Positions 8,638 to 17,923 of a DNA stretch of 64,000 nt are shown one piece after another; within the stretch, counting starts at the first letter, position 1; every line of letters starts with the position of its first letter. The notes beneath the pieces were generated by a model, which had not been told where the DNA came from, made no database searches, and worked only from the letters and a program-made list of their open reading frames with translations. Both the position numbers and the translations under genes were made by a program. Source of the DNA: Microbacterium hydrocarbonoxydans (lineage in GTDB: Bacteria > Actinomycetota > Actinomycetes > Actinomycetales > Microbacteriaceae); contig NZ_JAAKXW010000001.1 of NCBI RefSeq assembly GCF_011752045.1, positions 1,302,001 through 1,366,000 on the forward strand, written 5' to 3'.

Positions 8638-9912
8638 TTACTGCTGCAGGTCGGGGTACAGCGGGAACGCGGCGGCGAGGGCGTCGACGCGGGCACGGAG
8701 CGCCTCGACATCGGCGCCGGGGAGCAGCGCGAGGGCGATGATGTCGGCGACCTCGGTGAACTCGGCGTCGCCGAACCCGCGGGTGGCGAGTGCCGGGGTG
8801 CCGATGCGCAGGCCGGAGGTGACCATCGGCGGGCGCGGGTCGTTCGGCACGGCGTTGCGGTTCACGGTGATGTGGATCTCGTGCAGGAGGTCCTCCGCCT
8901 GCTTGCCGTCGATCGCCGCGTCGCGCAGGTCGACGAGGACCAGGTGCACGTCGGTGCCGCCGGAGCGCACGCCGATGCCGGCATCCTTCACGTCCTGCTG
9001 CGAGAGGCGCTCGGCGAGGATGGCCGCACCGCGCAGGACGCGCTCCTGGCGCTCCTTGAACTCGGGGGTCGCCGCGAGCTTGAAGGCCGTGGCCTTGGCC
9101 GCGATGACGTGCATGAGCGGTCCGCCCTGCTGGCCCGGGAAGACGGCGGAGTTGATCTTCTTCGCGATCTCGGCGTCGTTGGTGAGGATGAAGCCCGAGC
9201 GCGGGCCGCCGATGGTCTTGTGCACGGTCGAGGAGACGACGTGGGCGTGCGGCACCGGGTTCGGGTGCAGGCCCGCGGCGACGAGGCCGGCGAAGTGCGC
9301 CATGTCGACCCAGAGGAGAGCGCCGACCTCGTCGGCGATCGCGCGGAACGCGGCGAAGTCGAGCGTGCGCGGGTAGGCCGACCAGCCGGCGATGATGACC
9401 TTCGGCTTGTGCTCGATGGCGAGGCGTCGCACCTCGTCCATGTCGATGGTGGAGGTCTCGGGGTTCACGCCGTAGGCGACGATGTCGTAGAGACGGCCGG
9501 AGAAGTTGATCTTCATGCCGTGGGTGAGGTGGCCGCCCTGGTCGAGCGAGAGGCCGAGCAGCGTGTCGCCGGGGCGGGCGATCGCGTGCAGCACGGCCGC
9601 GTTCGCGGAGGCGCCGGAGTGCGGCTGGACGTTCGCGAACTCCGAGCCGAAGAGGTCCTTCGCGCGCTGGATCGCGAGCTCCTCGGCGACGTCGACCTCC
9701 TCGCAGCCGCCGTAGTAGCGGCGGCCGGGGTAGCCCTCGGCGTACTTGTTGGTGAGCACCGAGCCCTGCGACTGCAGCACGGAGACGGGCACGAAGTTCT
9801 CGGATGCGATCATCTCGAGGAACGTCTGCTGGCGCTTGAGCTCGCGGTCGAGGACCTCGGCGATCTCGGGGTCGACCTCGGCGAGCGGGGCGTTGAAGTA
9901 ACGGTCGGTCAT
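8638..9912 (-). CDS. glyA: Serine hydroxymethyltransferase GlyA
   Basis: A 424-residue PLP enzyme converting serine plus THF to glycine plus methylene-THF. Length and motifs are standard: SENFVP near 37, [15 protein letters not shown] near 57, HSGASAN near 98 and the PLP lysine in [13 protein letters not shown] (K232). I chose the ATG at 9912 with an AGAGGAGC ribosome binding site; a longer in-frame extension would cover the riboswitch. It is controlled by the ZTP riboswitch upstream and followed by folD. Confidence 0.97.
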   Translation of the reverse strand: MTDRYFNAPLAEVDPEIAEVLDRELKRQQTFLEMIASENFVPVSVLQSQGSVLTNKYAEGYPGRRYYGGCEEVDVAEELAIQRAKDLFGSEFANVQPHSGASANAAVLHAIARPGDTLLGLSLDQGGHLTHGMKINFSGRLYDIVAYGVNPETSTIDMDEVRRLAIEHKPKVIIAGWSAYPRTLDFAAFRAIADEVGALLWVDMAHFAGLVAAGLHPNPVPHAHVVSSTVHKTIGGPRSGFILTNDAEIAKKINSAVFPGQQGGPLMHVIAAKATAFKLAATPEFKERQERVLRGAAILAERLSQQDVKDAGIGVRSGGTDVHLVLVDLRDAAIDGKQAEDLLHEIHITVNRNAVPNDPRPPMVTSGLRIGTPALATRGFGDAEFTEVADIIALALLPGADVEALRARVDALAAAFPLYPDLQQ

Positions 9913-9957
9913 GTGACGTGCTCCTCTGACAACGGATTCGAAAGGGATGCTTCCATC

Positions 9958-10035
9958 GGCCCAGGCGCGCGGTCGAATTCCGTGGTCAGTCGCTCCCCGG
10001 TGGTAGTCCACCCAGACGCCAGTCGCGACGGTTAC
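9958..10035 (-). promoter_or_regulatory. ZTP (pfl) riboswitch upstream of glyA
   Basis: On the minus strand the pfl-motif blocks appear in order: CGTCGCGACTGGCG, then GGTGGACTACCACCGGGG followed by AGCG, and after a 20-nt variable linker GCGCGCCTGGGCC. These are the invariant ZTP-binding core elements. The class senses the purine intermediate ZTP/ZMP, which rises when 10-formyl-THF is short, and turns on one-carbon genes. Its place before glyA-folD fits that role. Edges are approximate. Confidence 0.93.
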
Positions 10036-10106
10036 GAGCATAGCGGATGCTGCGGGGAGCACTTCCCCTCTGTTACCCGCCCCACCTCGCACGGTAGGTT
10101 TTGTTC

Positions 10107-11618
10107 ATGGTCCTTCCTCATCCCCTGCCGCTCGTGCCCGCGCCCGTGTCCGCCACCGCAGGGGAAGGACGGATGCCGGTCACCGCGGCGATCCGCGTGG
10201 CGGGTGACTCCCCGGCGGTGCCACAACTGATCGACGCGGTCGAGCGGCGCACCGGCATCCGCCTCGCACAGGCGGAAGCGCCTGCCGAGATCACCCTGCG
10301 CATCGACCCGGCAGTCGCTGCATCCGAGGGCTACACCCTCTCCGTCGGGGAGACCGCCGAGATCGTCGGCGCCGACGAGGCCGGACTGTTCTACGGCGTG
10401 CAGACGCTGCTGCAGCTCCTGCGCGAGGACGAGGACGGCAGCTGGAGCCTGCGACAGGCTGACGTCTCCGACGCCCCCCGCTTCCCGCGCCGGGGCGTGA
10501 TGCTCGACGTCGCCAGGCACTTCTTCGGCGTCGACGACGTGAAGAGGTTCATCGACGCGGCGAGCGCGCTGAAGCTCAACCACCTGCACCTGCACCTCAG
10601 CGACGACCAGGGCTGGCGGATCGAGATCGCCTCCTGGCCGCTGCTCACCGAGCGCGCCGGGGCGACCGCGGCCGGCGGCGATCCGGGCGGCTTCTACACG
10701 AAGGACGACTACCGCGAGATCGTCGCCTACGCGGCATCCCGCCACATGATCGTGATCCCCGAGATCGACCTGCCCGGCCACACCCATGCGATCGGCGTCG
10801 CCTATCCGGAGCTCGTCGAGGCCCCCGTGCTCAACGACGAGCTCATCGCCGAGTCCGCGCGGCTCGGTCAGCCGCTGCCGGTGGCCGGTGAGCCCTACCT
10901 CGGCTGGGGCGTCGGTCATTCGAGTGTCCGCATCCACGAGGCCCGCGCCTACGACTTCGTCCGCGACGTCGTCCGCGAGCTCGCGAAGCTGACCCCGGGC
11001 CCGTACCTCCACGTCGGCGGCGACGAGTCGTTGGGCACCCCGCAGGCCGACTTCGACCTGTTCGCCGAACGGGTGACGGCCATCGTGGTCGAGGCGGGCA
11101 AGACGCCCGTCGCGTGGCACGAGATGGGCTCGGCGCCAGGCATCGCCGAGGGCACCGTGGGCCAGTACTGGGGCAGGACCACCCCGGAGGGCACGCACGC
11201 CGAGGAGGCCGCGCGCTTCGTCGAGCGCGGCGGGGCCCTCATCCTGTCCCCCTCGAACACCGCCTACCTCGACATGAAGTACGCGGAGGACTTCCCGCTC
11301 GGACTCGCCTGGGCTGGCGTCATCGACGTGCGCACGGCCTACGAGTGGGAGCCGACCGCGGTGCTCGACGTTCCGGATGCCGCCATCCTCGGCGTCGAGG
11401 CGCCGCTGTGGAGCGAGACGACCCGCACCCTCGCCGAGGTCGAGCGCCTCGCCTTCCCGCGCGCCGCCGCGCAGGCGGAGATCGCCTGGTCGCCGCGGGA
11501 GTCCCCGGAGCGCACCTGGGAGTCCTTCCGTGCGCGCCTCGGGGCCATGGCCCCGCTGTGGAAGGCTGAGGGAATCGACTTCCACCCGTCCGCCGAGATC
11601 ACCTGGAGCGACCGATGA
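10107..11618 (+). CDS. Beta-N-acetylhexosaminidase (GH20)
   Basis: A 503-residue GH20 enzyme that removes terminal GlcNAc/GalNAc. The small N-terminal GH20b domain (residues ~1-130) precedes the barrel, with LNHLHLHLSDDQGWRIEI, IPEIDLPGHTHAIG and the catalytic pair in HVGGDESLG (Asp-Glu). There is no signal peptide, so it probably acts on imported oligosaccharides. TAGGTT (10095-10100) ends 6 nt before the ATG, indicating leaderless expression. Its TGA overlaps the nagA ATG, so the two are translationally coupled: the product GlcNAc feeds the Nag pathway after phosphorylation. Confidence 0.93.
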   Translation: MVLPHPLPLVPAPVSATAGEGRMPVTAAIRVAGDSPAVPQLIDAVERRTGIRLAQAEAPAEITLRIDPAVAASEGYTLSVGETAEIVGADEAGLFYGVQTLLQLLREDEDGSWSLRQADVSDAPRFPRRGVMLDVARHFFGVDDVKRFIDAASALKLNHLHLHLSDDQGWRIEIASWPLLTERAGATAAGGDPGGFYTKDDYREIVAYAASRHMIVIPEIDLPGHTHAIGVAYPELVEAPVLNDELIAESARLGQPLPVAGEPYLGWGVGHSSVRIHEARAYDFVRDVVRELAKLTPGPYLHVGGDESLGTPQADFDLFAERVTAIVVEAGKTPVAWHEMGSAPGIAEGTVGQYWGRTTPEGTHAEEAARFVERGGALILSPSNTAYLDMKYAEDFPLGLAWAGVIDVRTAYEWEPTAVLDVPDAAILGVEAPLWSETTRTLAEVERLAFPRAAAQAEIAWSPRESPERTWESFRARLGAMAPLWKAEGIDFHPSAEITWSDR

Positions 11619-12778
11619 CCGTGCACACCGCGACGACGGGCTCGCTCGTCATCCATTCCGCCCGACTGGTCGACGCGGGCGCCGTCGTCGAAGACGCCTG
11701 GGTCCGCGTCGAGGACGGCCGCGTCGCCGCCACCGGCACGGGCTCGGACTGGGCGCCCGCCGACGAGGTCGTCGACGCGGTCGCGACGGCCGGCCCCGGC
11801 GCGATCCTCACCCCGGGCTTCATCGACATCCACGGTCACGGCGGCGCCGGCGCGGCGTTCGACGACGGCGTGGAGGCGATCCGCACCGGGCGCGCCCTGC
11901 ACCGGGAACACGGCACGACCCGCGCCGTGATCTCCCTGGTCACCGCTCCGCTGGACGCGCTGGCCCGGAGCGTGGCCGACATCGCGGAGCTGATGCGGAC
12001 GGATGCCGACATCCTCGGCTCCCACCTCGAGGGGCCGTTCCTCGACCCCGGCCACCACGGTGCGCACGAGCCCTCACTGCTCCGCGCTCCCGTGGCCGCC
12101 GACGTGGAGCGGCTGCTGGAGGCCGGCCGCGGCACCGTGCGGCAGGTCACGATCGCGCCTGAGCTTCCCGGCGGGTTCGACGCCGTCCGGCTGATCGTGC
12201 AGGCGGGCGCGGCCGCCGCGGTCGGCCACACCGACGCGGATGCCGCGGTCGCCGTCGCGGCCTTCGAAGCGGGCGCCTCGATCCTCACGCATGCGTTCAA
12301 CGGCATGAACGGCATCCACCACCGCGCCCCGGGGCCGGTGCTCGCCGCGGCATCCGATCACCGCGTGGTGCTGGAGGCGATCGCCGACAACGTGCACCTC
12401 GACCCGCTGGTGATCAGGCTGCTGTTCGACTCGGCTCCCGGCCGGGTCGCGCTGATCACCGACGCGATGGCCGCGGCGGGCAGCGCCGACGGCCACTACG
12501 ACCTCGGCGCGGTCAGCGTGACCGTGAAGGACGGGATCGCCCGCGCCGACGACACCGGGTCGATCGCCGGCTCGACCCTCACGCAGGATGTCGCGCTGCG
12601 CCGTGCGGTGGCAGCAGGGGTCCCGCTCGCGGACGCCGTGCGTGCGCTGACCAGGACCCCGGCGGCCGCGATCGGCCTCGGGGCCTCGGTCGGCGGATTG
12701 AGTGCGGGATTCCCCGGCGACGCGGTGCTCCTGGATGCGGAGCTGCACGTCGTGGACGTACGGGTCGGCGCGCGCTGA
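11615..12778 (+). CDS. nagA: N-acetylglucosamine-6-phosphate deacetylase
   Basis: A 387-residue amidohydrolase that converts GlcNAc-6-P to GlcN-6-P. The HxH motif (PGFIDIHGHGG), the ligand glutamate in LEGPFLD, GHTDAD, THAFNGMNG and the catalytic aspartate in LITDAMAAAG are all present. It overlaps the hexosaminidase stop by 4 nt (ATGA). The next step, NagB, is encoded in a separate operon at 17144-17923, so the pathway is split between two loci in this window. Confidence 0.94.
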   Translation: MTVHTATTGSLVIHSARLVDAGAVVEDAWVRVEDGRVAATGTGSDWAPADEVVDAVATAGPGAILTPGFIDIHGHGGAGAAFDDGVEAIRTGRALHREHGTTRAVISLVTAPLDALARSVADIAELMRTDADILGSHLEGPFLDPGHHGAHEPSLLRAPVAADVERLLEAGRGTVRQVTIAPELPGGFDAVRLIVQAGAAAAVGHTDADAAVAVAAFEAGASILTHAFNGMNGIHHRAPGPVLAAASDHRVVLEAIADNVHLDPLVIRLLFDSAPGRVALITDAMAAAGSADGHYDLGAVSVTVKDGIARADDTGSIAGSTLTQDVALRRAVAAGVPLADAVRALTRTPAAAIGLGASVGGLSAGFPGDAVLLDAELHVVDVRVGAR

Positions 12779-12792
12779 GTCCCCTCGAGGGG

Positions 12793-12822
12793 GAGGCCGC
12801 CGGTCCCCAGATCGGCGGCCTC
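12793..12822 (+). terminator. Intrinsic terminator after nagA
   Basis: GAGGCCGCCG (12793-12802) pairs with CGGCGGCCTC (12813-12822) across a 10-nt loop, 15 bp after the stop codon. Confidence 0.7.
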
Positions 12823-13194
12823 ATCCCCAGAGCAGAGCGGGGGCCCGGTCGCTCCTCCCCTGCGTGCTCCCGGGCCACCCGACCGGTGCTGTTGCCCCCC
12901 TCGCACCGGCACCTCGGGCGCCGCCCCCCGGTGGCGCCCTCGGATGTCTCTACGAGGTGAGACGGAGGAGGCCGCCGTTCATTACGCGACTTCGCAGGAT
13001 TTCTTCGAGGTTCTTCGAGCGATTCGACAGAAGAGGCCCCGGATCTGGGATTCTCCGATGTGAGATTTCTCCATGGATCTCGTCCCGGGGTGGTCAGAGC
13101 GGGAGATTCGAGAGAGAATGGACGACGCGCGTGATGAACAACCCCGTCATGCGTCTCTCCCTGTGGAGGCACACCTGCGCCCCACGACAGATGG
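12823..13194 (+). other. 372-bp non-coding leader of the sigma-factor gene
   Basis: No convincing gene. It holds a GC hairpin (12916-12922 with 12933-12939). From about 12970 to 13140 it is visibly less GC-rich than the flanks, with a direct repeat TTCTTCGAGG/TTCTTCGAGC (13001-13020) and GGGATTCTCC/GAGATTTCTCC-type repeats around 13045-13075. It probably carries the promoter and a long 5' leader of the downstream sigma gene, but I could not pick a confident -35/-10 pair. Confidence 0.5.
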
Positions 13195-14898
13195 ATGACT
13201 GTGGACCACGAGAACACCCTGCCCGACGGAACGATCGCCGACTCCGACCTCGTCCTGCGCACCCGTTCGGGTGACGCGGAGGCGTTCGGCGAACTCTGGC
13301 GTCGGCATTACCCGTCCGGCATGGCGGTCGCCCGCTCCATCACCTCCTCCATCGACCCGGACGATCTCGTCCAGGAGTCGTACACGCGCATCTACCAGGC
13401 CATCGTCAAGGGCGGCGGCCCGAACGGCTCGTTCCGCGCCTATCTCTTCACGAGCATCCGCAACACCGCAGCGGCCTGGGGCCGTTCGCGCCGCGAGACG
13501 AACGTCGACGAACTCGACGCCGTCGCCGACCCGCACAGCACCGACCAGGCGGCGAACGAGGCGCTCGACCGCAGCCTCACCGCCCAGGCGTTCCGCAGCC
13601 TCCCGTCGCGCTGGCAGGAGGTGCTCTGGTACACCGAGATCGAGCAGATGAAGCCGCAGGAGGTGGCTCCCCTGCTCGGCATGAAGGCCGGGGCCGTGTC
13701 GCAGCTCGCCTTCCGCGCCCGCGAGGGGCTTCGCGAAGCGTGGATCCAGGCGCACCTGCGCAGCGCCGCCCCCGGATCCGAGTGCCAGTGGACGATCGAG
13801 CACCTCGGCGCCTACTCGCGCGGCAACCTCAGCACCCGCGATCACACCCGGCTGGAGAAGCATCTCGACGAGTGCGCGCGCTGCATGATCGTCGCGGCGG
13901 AGGCCAAGGACGTCTCCAGCCGCCTCGTCCTCGTGCTGCTCCCGCTCGTGCTCGGGGTCAGCGGGTCCGCCGGCTACCTCGCCACGCTCCAGGGCGGCGG
14001 CGCCCCGATCGTGGCGCTCGCGGCGATGCCGTCGGGCGTGATCGAGGGCGGCGTCACCGTCAGCGGAGCGGGCGTTGCGGGGATCGGCGCCGCGAGCGGC
14101 TCAACCTCGGGCGGCAGCGCCGGTGGCGCGTCCTCCGGCGGCCTCCTCACCGGGATGGGCGCCCTCGTCGGCGCCGGATCCGCCGCGCTCGTCGTCGCGG
14201 GCGTCGTCGCCGCCGTCGCGATCGTCCCCGGCCTGGCCGGAGCGAACCCGGCCACCTCGCTGCCGAACGCGGGCGACGGCGAATCGAGCTCGATCACGGC
14301 GGACGTCGGCCCCGACGAGTCGATGACGGTCGAGGAGCCTGTGGTGATCGAGGAGCCGGCGCCGACACCCGATCCGGCGCCGATCGTGGATCCGGTCGCG
14401 CCCGATCCTGCGCCCGCCCCCGAGTCCGCACCTGTGGTGAGCCAGCCGACCGCCCCCGTGGAGCCCGCTCCGGTCGACCCGGAGCCCGAACCCGAGCCGA
14501 CCGAGCCGGCGGAGCCGACGGATCCCACCGAGCCGACCGATCCGACCGAGCCCACCGACCCGCCCGAGTCCACGGTCCCCGAAGGATCGCCCACGTTCGG
14601 CGAGAGCACCACGTACCTCGATGTCCAGACGCTCACCCTCTTCTTCGAGATCCCCGTGAGCGGCGAGCCCGATGCGATCGTCCGCACCACCCTCGACGAG
14701 GCCGTCCAGGATCTCCCCCTCGGCGACGACGGCGCCGCGCTCCTGGAGCTGCACCCCACCTGGCAGCAGGTCTGCGAGGACGCCCCTGTGACCTACTCCT
14801 ATGTCTCCGGAGAGACGATCGGAGACGTCGTCACGACGAGCATCCAGACCATCGCCGACCTCCCGCAGCTCCCGGGACTCTGCCAGAACTCCTTCTGA
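13195..14898 (+). CDS. ECF sigma factor fused to anti-sigma and surface domains
   Basis: A 567-residue fusion. Sigma region 2 (DPDDLVQESYTRIYQAI, ~54-70) and region 4 (LPSRWQEVLWYTEIEQMKP to LAFRAREGLREAW, ~136-183) are followed by a zinc-finger anti-sigma motif HLDECARC (H223, C227, C230). Two hydrophobic stretches follow (~244-263 and ~327-347), then a Pro/Glu/Asp/Thr-rich stalk (~380-460) and a C-terminal domain of about 100 residues with two cysteines. ECF sigma and anti-sigma are usually separate proteins. Here the sigma would be membrane-tethered and probably released by proteolysis. Start is ATG 13195, with GTG 13201 possible. Alone between intergenic regions. Confidence 0.85.
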   Translation: MTVDHENTLPDGTIADSDLVLRTRSGDAEAFGELWRRHYPSGMAVARSITSSIDPDDLVQESYTRIYQAIVKGGGPNGSFRAYLFTSIRNTAAAWGRSRRETNVDELDAVADPHSTDQAANEALDRSLTAQAFRSLPSRWQEVLWYTEIEQMKPQEVAPLLGMKAGAVSQLAFRAREGLREAWIQAHLRSAAPGSECQWTIEHLGAYSRGNLSTRDHTRLEKHLDECARCMIVAAEAKDVSSRLVLVLLPLVLGVSGSAGYLATLQGGGAPIVALAAMPSGVIEGGVTVSGAGVAGIGAASGSTSGGSAGGASSGGLLTGMGALVGAGSAALVVAGVVAAVAIVPGLAGANPATSLPNAGDGESSSITADVGPDESMTVEEPVVIEEPAPTPDPAPIVDPVAPDPAPAPESAPVVSQPTAPVEPAPVDPEPEPEPTEPAEPTDPTEPTDPTEPTDPPESTVPEGSPTFGESTTYLDVQTLTLFFEIPVSGEPDAIVRTTLDEAVQDLPLGDDGAALLELHPTWQQVCEDAPVTYSYVSGETIGDVVTTSIQTIADLPQLPGLCQNSF

Positions 14899-14974
14899 GC
14901 GTGCAGACCTCCCTCTGAGCGTGCACCACGATCGCGCAGCCGGGCGGCCCGCGCACCCCGAATAGACTGGGAGC

Positions 14975-15346
14975 ATGCCCCAGGAATCCAGCTCCGTCCC
15001 CGGCGTCGAACGCCCGAACATCTCCGCGCTGGACGTCGTCCGGGCCGTCGTCCTGATCATCGCGATCGGCACGCTCGCCCTCTGGGGCTTCGCCACCTGG
15101 CCGCTGCCGTGGAACATCATCCTCGGGATCGGCGCACCGCTCGTGGTGCTGCTCGTCTGGGCGCTGTTCCTCTCTCCGAAGCCGGTGCTGCGCCTGCATC
15201 CGTTCCTGCGCGCGGCGGTCGAGCTGCTCATCTACGTCGGCGTGACGATCGCCTGGTGGCTGATGGACCAGCCCGTCATCGGCGTCGCCTTCGCGGTGGT
15301 CGCCGTCGGCGTCGGCGTGGTGAGCGGGCGACGCAGCCTCTCATGA
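14975..15346 (+). CDS. YrdB family (DUF2568) membrane protein
   Basis: A 123-residue integral membrane protein with four hydrophobic segments (roughly 20-38, 47-65, 82-98, 100-117) and the DUF2568 pattern (LWGFATWPLPWNIILGIGAP...VWALFLSPK). Function unknown. TAGACT (14963-14968) ends 6 nt before the ATG, so it is probably leaderless. Its TGA overlaps the ATG of the following oxidase. Confidence 0.88.
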   Translation: MPQESSSVPGVERPNISALDVVRAVVLIIAIGTLALWGFATWPLPWNIILGIGAPLVVLLVWALFLSPKPVLRLHPFLRAAVELLIYVGVTIAWWLMDQPVIGVAFAVVAVGVGVVSGRRSLS

Positions 15347-16704
15347 GCGCCCTCGAGCTGCTCACTGCCGCCCTCGGCGATCTCGTCGACGTCTCCCCGG
15401 CCGCTCTCGAGGCCGCGCGTGCCGATCACTCCGGTCACTCCTCACCGGGCCGGCCCCTCGCGGTCGTGCACGCGGAGACCGTCGAACACGTCCAGCAGGT
15501 CCTGCGCATCGCGACCGAGACCCGCACCCCCGTCGTCGTCCGCGGCGCGGGCACCGGTCTCGCCGGGGCGGCGAACGGCGGCGCCGGCGAGATCGTCCTC
15601 TCCACGCTGCGGATGACGGCGGTGCGCGAGATCCGCGCCGACGACCTGCTCGCCGTGGTGGAGCCGGGCATCCTCAACGCCGATCTCAACGACATCCTCG
15701 CCGCGCACGGCCTGTGGTGGGCGCCCGATCCCGCCAGCCGCGCGATCTCCACGGTCGGCGGCAACATCGCCACCGGCGCCGGCGGGCTGCTCTGCGCGAA
15801 GTACGGGGTGGTGCGCGATGCGGTCCTCGGCGTGGATCTCGTGCTCTCCGACGGGCGCCTCCTCCATCTCGGGCACCGCAGCGTGAAGGGCGTCACCGGG
15901 CTCGACCTGACCTCACTCGTGATCGGCTCCGAGGGCACCCTCGGGGTCGTCGTGGGCGCCACATTGAAGCTCCGCCGGCTCATCGAGGGCGGCACCTGCA
16001 CGATCGCCGCGACGTTCCCCGACGTGCGCACCGCCGCCGCAGCATCCGCCGCCGTCACCGCCGCGGGCGTGCAGCCGGCGATCATGGAGCTGATGGATGC
16101 CGCGAGCCTGGCCGCCGTCGCCTCGCTGCTCGAGCTCCCTCCCTTCCCCGCGGGCAGCGCGCAGCTGACGATCCAGACCGACGGCCCCGCCGCAGCATCC
16201 GAGGCCGACACGATCGCCGCGGTCCTCCGCGCCCACGGCGGCGACACCCAGGTGTCCCACGATCGCGAGGAGGGCGAACGGCTCCTCGCCGTCCGCCGCG
16301 CGATGCACCCCGCGATGGCCGCGCTCGGCACGAACCTCATCGAGGACGTCTCGGTGCCGCGCAGCGCGATGCCCGCGATGTTCGACGAGATCGCCCGCAT
16401 CGAACGGGACTTCGGCCTGACCATCCCGACGGTCGCGCACGCCGGCGACGGCAACCTGCACCCCAACTTCATCTTCGAGGGCGCCGAGCCCCCCGCGCAC
16501 ATCTGGGCGGCCGCTGACGAGCTCTTCCGCGCCGCGATCGCGCTCGGCGGCACCCTCACCGGTGAGCACGGCATCGGAGTCCTGAAGAGCCGCTGGCTCG
16601 CCGACGAGCTCGGCGAGGAGCAGTGGGAGCTGCAGCGGCAGATCACCCGGGTCTTCGATCCGCTCGGCATCCTGAACCCGGGAAAGGTGTTCGCGCGTGC
16701 CTGA
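15343..16704 (+). CDS. FAD-linked oxidase, GlcD/D-lactate dehydrogenase type
   Basis: A 453-residue flavoenzyme of the GlcD family with an N-terminal FAD-binding PCMH domain (PVVVRGAGTGLAGAANGG, ~60-77; STVGGNIATGAGGLLCAKYG, ~140-159) and a C-terminal FAD-oxidase domain (HAGDGNLHPNFIF, GGTLTGEHGIGVLKSRWL). It oxidises a 2-hydroxy acid, probably D-lactate or glycolate; sequence alone does not decide. It overlaps the YrdB stop by 4 nt and the following Nudix start by 8 nt, forming a three-gene unit. Confidence 0.88.
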   Translation: MSALELLTAALGDLVDVSPAALEAARADHSGHSSPGRPLAVVHAETVEHVQQVLRIATETRTPVVVRGAGTGLAGAANGGAGEIVLSTLRMTAVREIRADDLLAVVEPGILNADLNDILAAHGLWWAPDPASRAISTVGGNIATGAGGLLCAKYGVVRDAVLGVDLVLSDGRLLHLGHRSVKGVTGLDLTSLVIGSEGTLGVVVGATLKLRRLIEGGTCTIAATFPDVRTAAAASAAVTAAGVQPAIMELMDAASLAAVASLLELPPFPAGSAQLTIQTDGPAAASEADTIAAVLRAHGGDTQVSHDREEGERLLAVRRAMHPAMAALGTNLIEDVSVPRSAMPAMFDEIARIERDFGLTIPTVAHAGDGNLHPNFIFEGAEPPAHIWAAADELFRAAIALGGTLTGEHGIGVLKSRWLADELGEEQWELQRQITRVFDPLGILNPGKVFARA

Positions 16705-17104
16705 CATCCTCGTCAGCGCCGCCGTGATCACCGACGACGACGGGCGCGTGCTCGTCGTCCGCAAGCAGGGCACTGTGCGGTTCATGCAGCCCGGCGGCAA
16801 GCCGGAGCCGGGTGAGACCCCCGCGCAGACTCTCATCCGGGAGCTCCACGAGGAGCTCGGGCTGCTGCTCGACGAGGGCGATCTCGAACCGCTCGGAACG
16901 TTCGTCTCCGAGGCGGCGAACGAGCCGGGTCACCGGGTCGTCGCCGAGGCGTTCGCCACCTCGATCGACCCGGCGTCGGTCGCTGTCCAGGCCGAGCTCG
17001 CCGAGCTCCGCTGGATCACCGCCGGGGACGTCGAGACGCTGCCGCTCGCCCCGCTGAGCACGGAGCACCTGCTCCCGATCGCCTGGCCGTCGCTGCGCGA
17101 CTGA
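16697..17104 (+). CDS. Nudix hydrolase
   Basis: A 135-residue hydrolase with a complete Nudix box (GGKPEPGETPAQTLIRELHE then ELGL, residues ~34-57). These enzymes clean up nucleoside diphosphate-X compounds; the substrate is not predictable here. Starts at GTG 16697 inside the end of the oxidase gene, with a GGGAAAGG ribosome binding site just before it. Last gene of the yrdB-oxidase-nudix unit. Confidence 0.9.
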   Translation: MPDILVSAAVITDDDGRVLVVRKQGTVRFMQPGGKPEPGETPAQTLIRELHEELGLLLDEGDLEPLGTFVSEAANEPGHRVVAEAFATSIDPASVAVQAELAELRWITAGDVETLPLAPLSTEHLLPIAWPSLRD

Positions 17105-17143
17105 GCACCGCGCGGGCCTCACGCCCCCGCGGAGCCCGGCGGA

Positions 17144-17923
17144 TCAGATGCCCTGCCAGGCCGGCTTGTTCGCGAACGTGTAGCGGTAGTAGTCAGCGAG
17201 CTTCAGCTTCGACGCCGCCGCCTCGTCCACGACGACCGTCGCATGCGGGTGCAGCTGGATCGCGGAGCCGGGCAGGAACGCAGTGAGCGGGCCCTCGACG
17301 GCGTCCGCGACCGCCTGCGCCTTGCCAGCGCCGAAGGCGAGCAGCACGAGGTGCCGCGCCCGGAGGATGGTGCCGAGTCCCTGGGTGATGCAGTGCCGCG
17401 GCACGTCGTCGACGGAGTCGAAGAACCGCGCGTTGTCCTCGCGGGTCTGCTCGGTGAGCGTCTTCACCCGCGTGCGGGACGCGAACGACGAGCCGGGCTC
17501 GTTGAAGCCGATGTGACCGTCGGTGCCGATGCCGAGGATCTGGATGTCGACGCCTCCGGCCGCCTCGATCGCGGCCTCGTAGTCGTCGCCGGCGCGCTGG
17601 ATGGTCGCCTCCGCCCCGTTCGGGACGTGGATGCGGCGCGGATCCAGACCGAGCGGCTCCACGACCTCGCGGGTGATCACGGAGCGGTAGCTCTCCGGGT
17701 GGGCCGGGTCCAGGCCGACGTACTCGTCAAGGGCGAAGCCGCGCACCTGCGAGACGTCACGGCCGGCGAGCTGCGCGCGCAGCGCCTGGTACACGGGGAG
17801 CGGCGTGGACCCGGTCGCGAGGCCGAGCACGGCATCCGGTCGCCCTTCGATGAGCTCGACGATCTCCTCTGCGACGAGCGCGCCCGCCGCTTCGGCGTTC
17901 TCGACGATGACGACTTCAGCCAT
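17144..17923 (-). CDS. nagB: Glucosamine-6-phosphate deaminase
   Basis: A 259-residue isomerase/deaminase turning GlcN-6-P into fructose-6-P plus ammonia. Motifs: VLGLATGSTPLPVYQAL, GFALDEYVGLD (catalytic Asp), LGIGTDGHIGFNEPGSSF and HCITQGLGTIL. The ATG at 17923 lies 8 nt inside the end of the ROK kinase gene, so it is the last gene of the operon that begins with the D-aminoacylase-GH20 fusion. It delivers amino-sugar carbon to glycolysis. Confidence 0.96.
   Translation of the reverse strand: MAEVVIVENAEAAGALVAEEIVELIEGRPDAVLGLATGSTPLPVYQALRAQLAGRDVSQVRGFALDEYVGLDPAHPESYRSVITREVVEPLGLDPRRIHVPNGAEATIQRAGDDYEAAIEAAGGVDIQILGIGTDGHIGFNEPGSSFASRTRVKTLTEQTREDNARFFDSVDDVPRHCITQGLGTILRARHLVLLAFGAGKAQAVADAVEGPLTAFLPGSAIQLHPHATVVVDEAAASKLKLADYYRYTFANKPAWQGI

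Noticed and set aside
14884..14930. Near-duplicate TGAGCGTGCA words after the sigma-factor stop codon
   Set aside because: Only about 10 bp is shared and there is no further structure; probably chance or a small slippage duplication.
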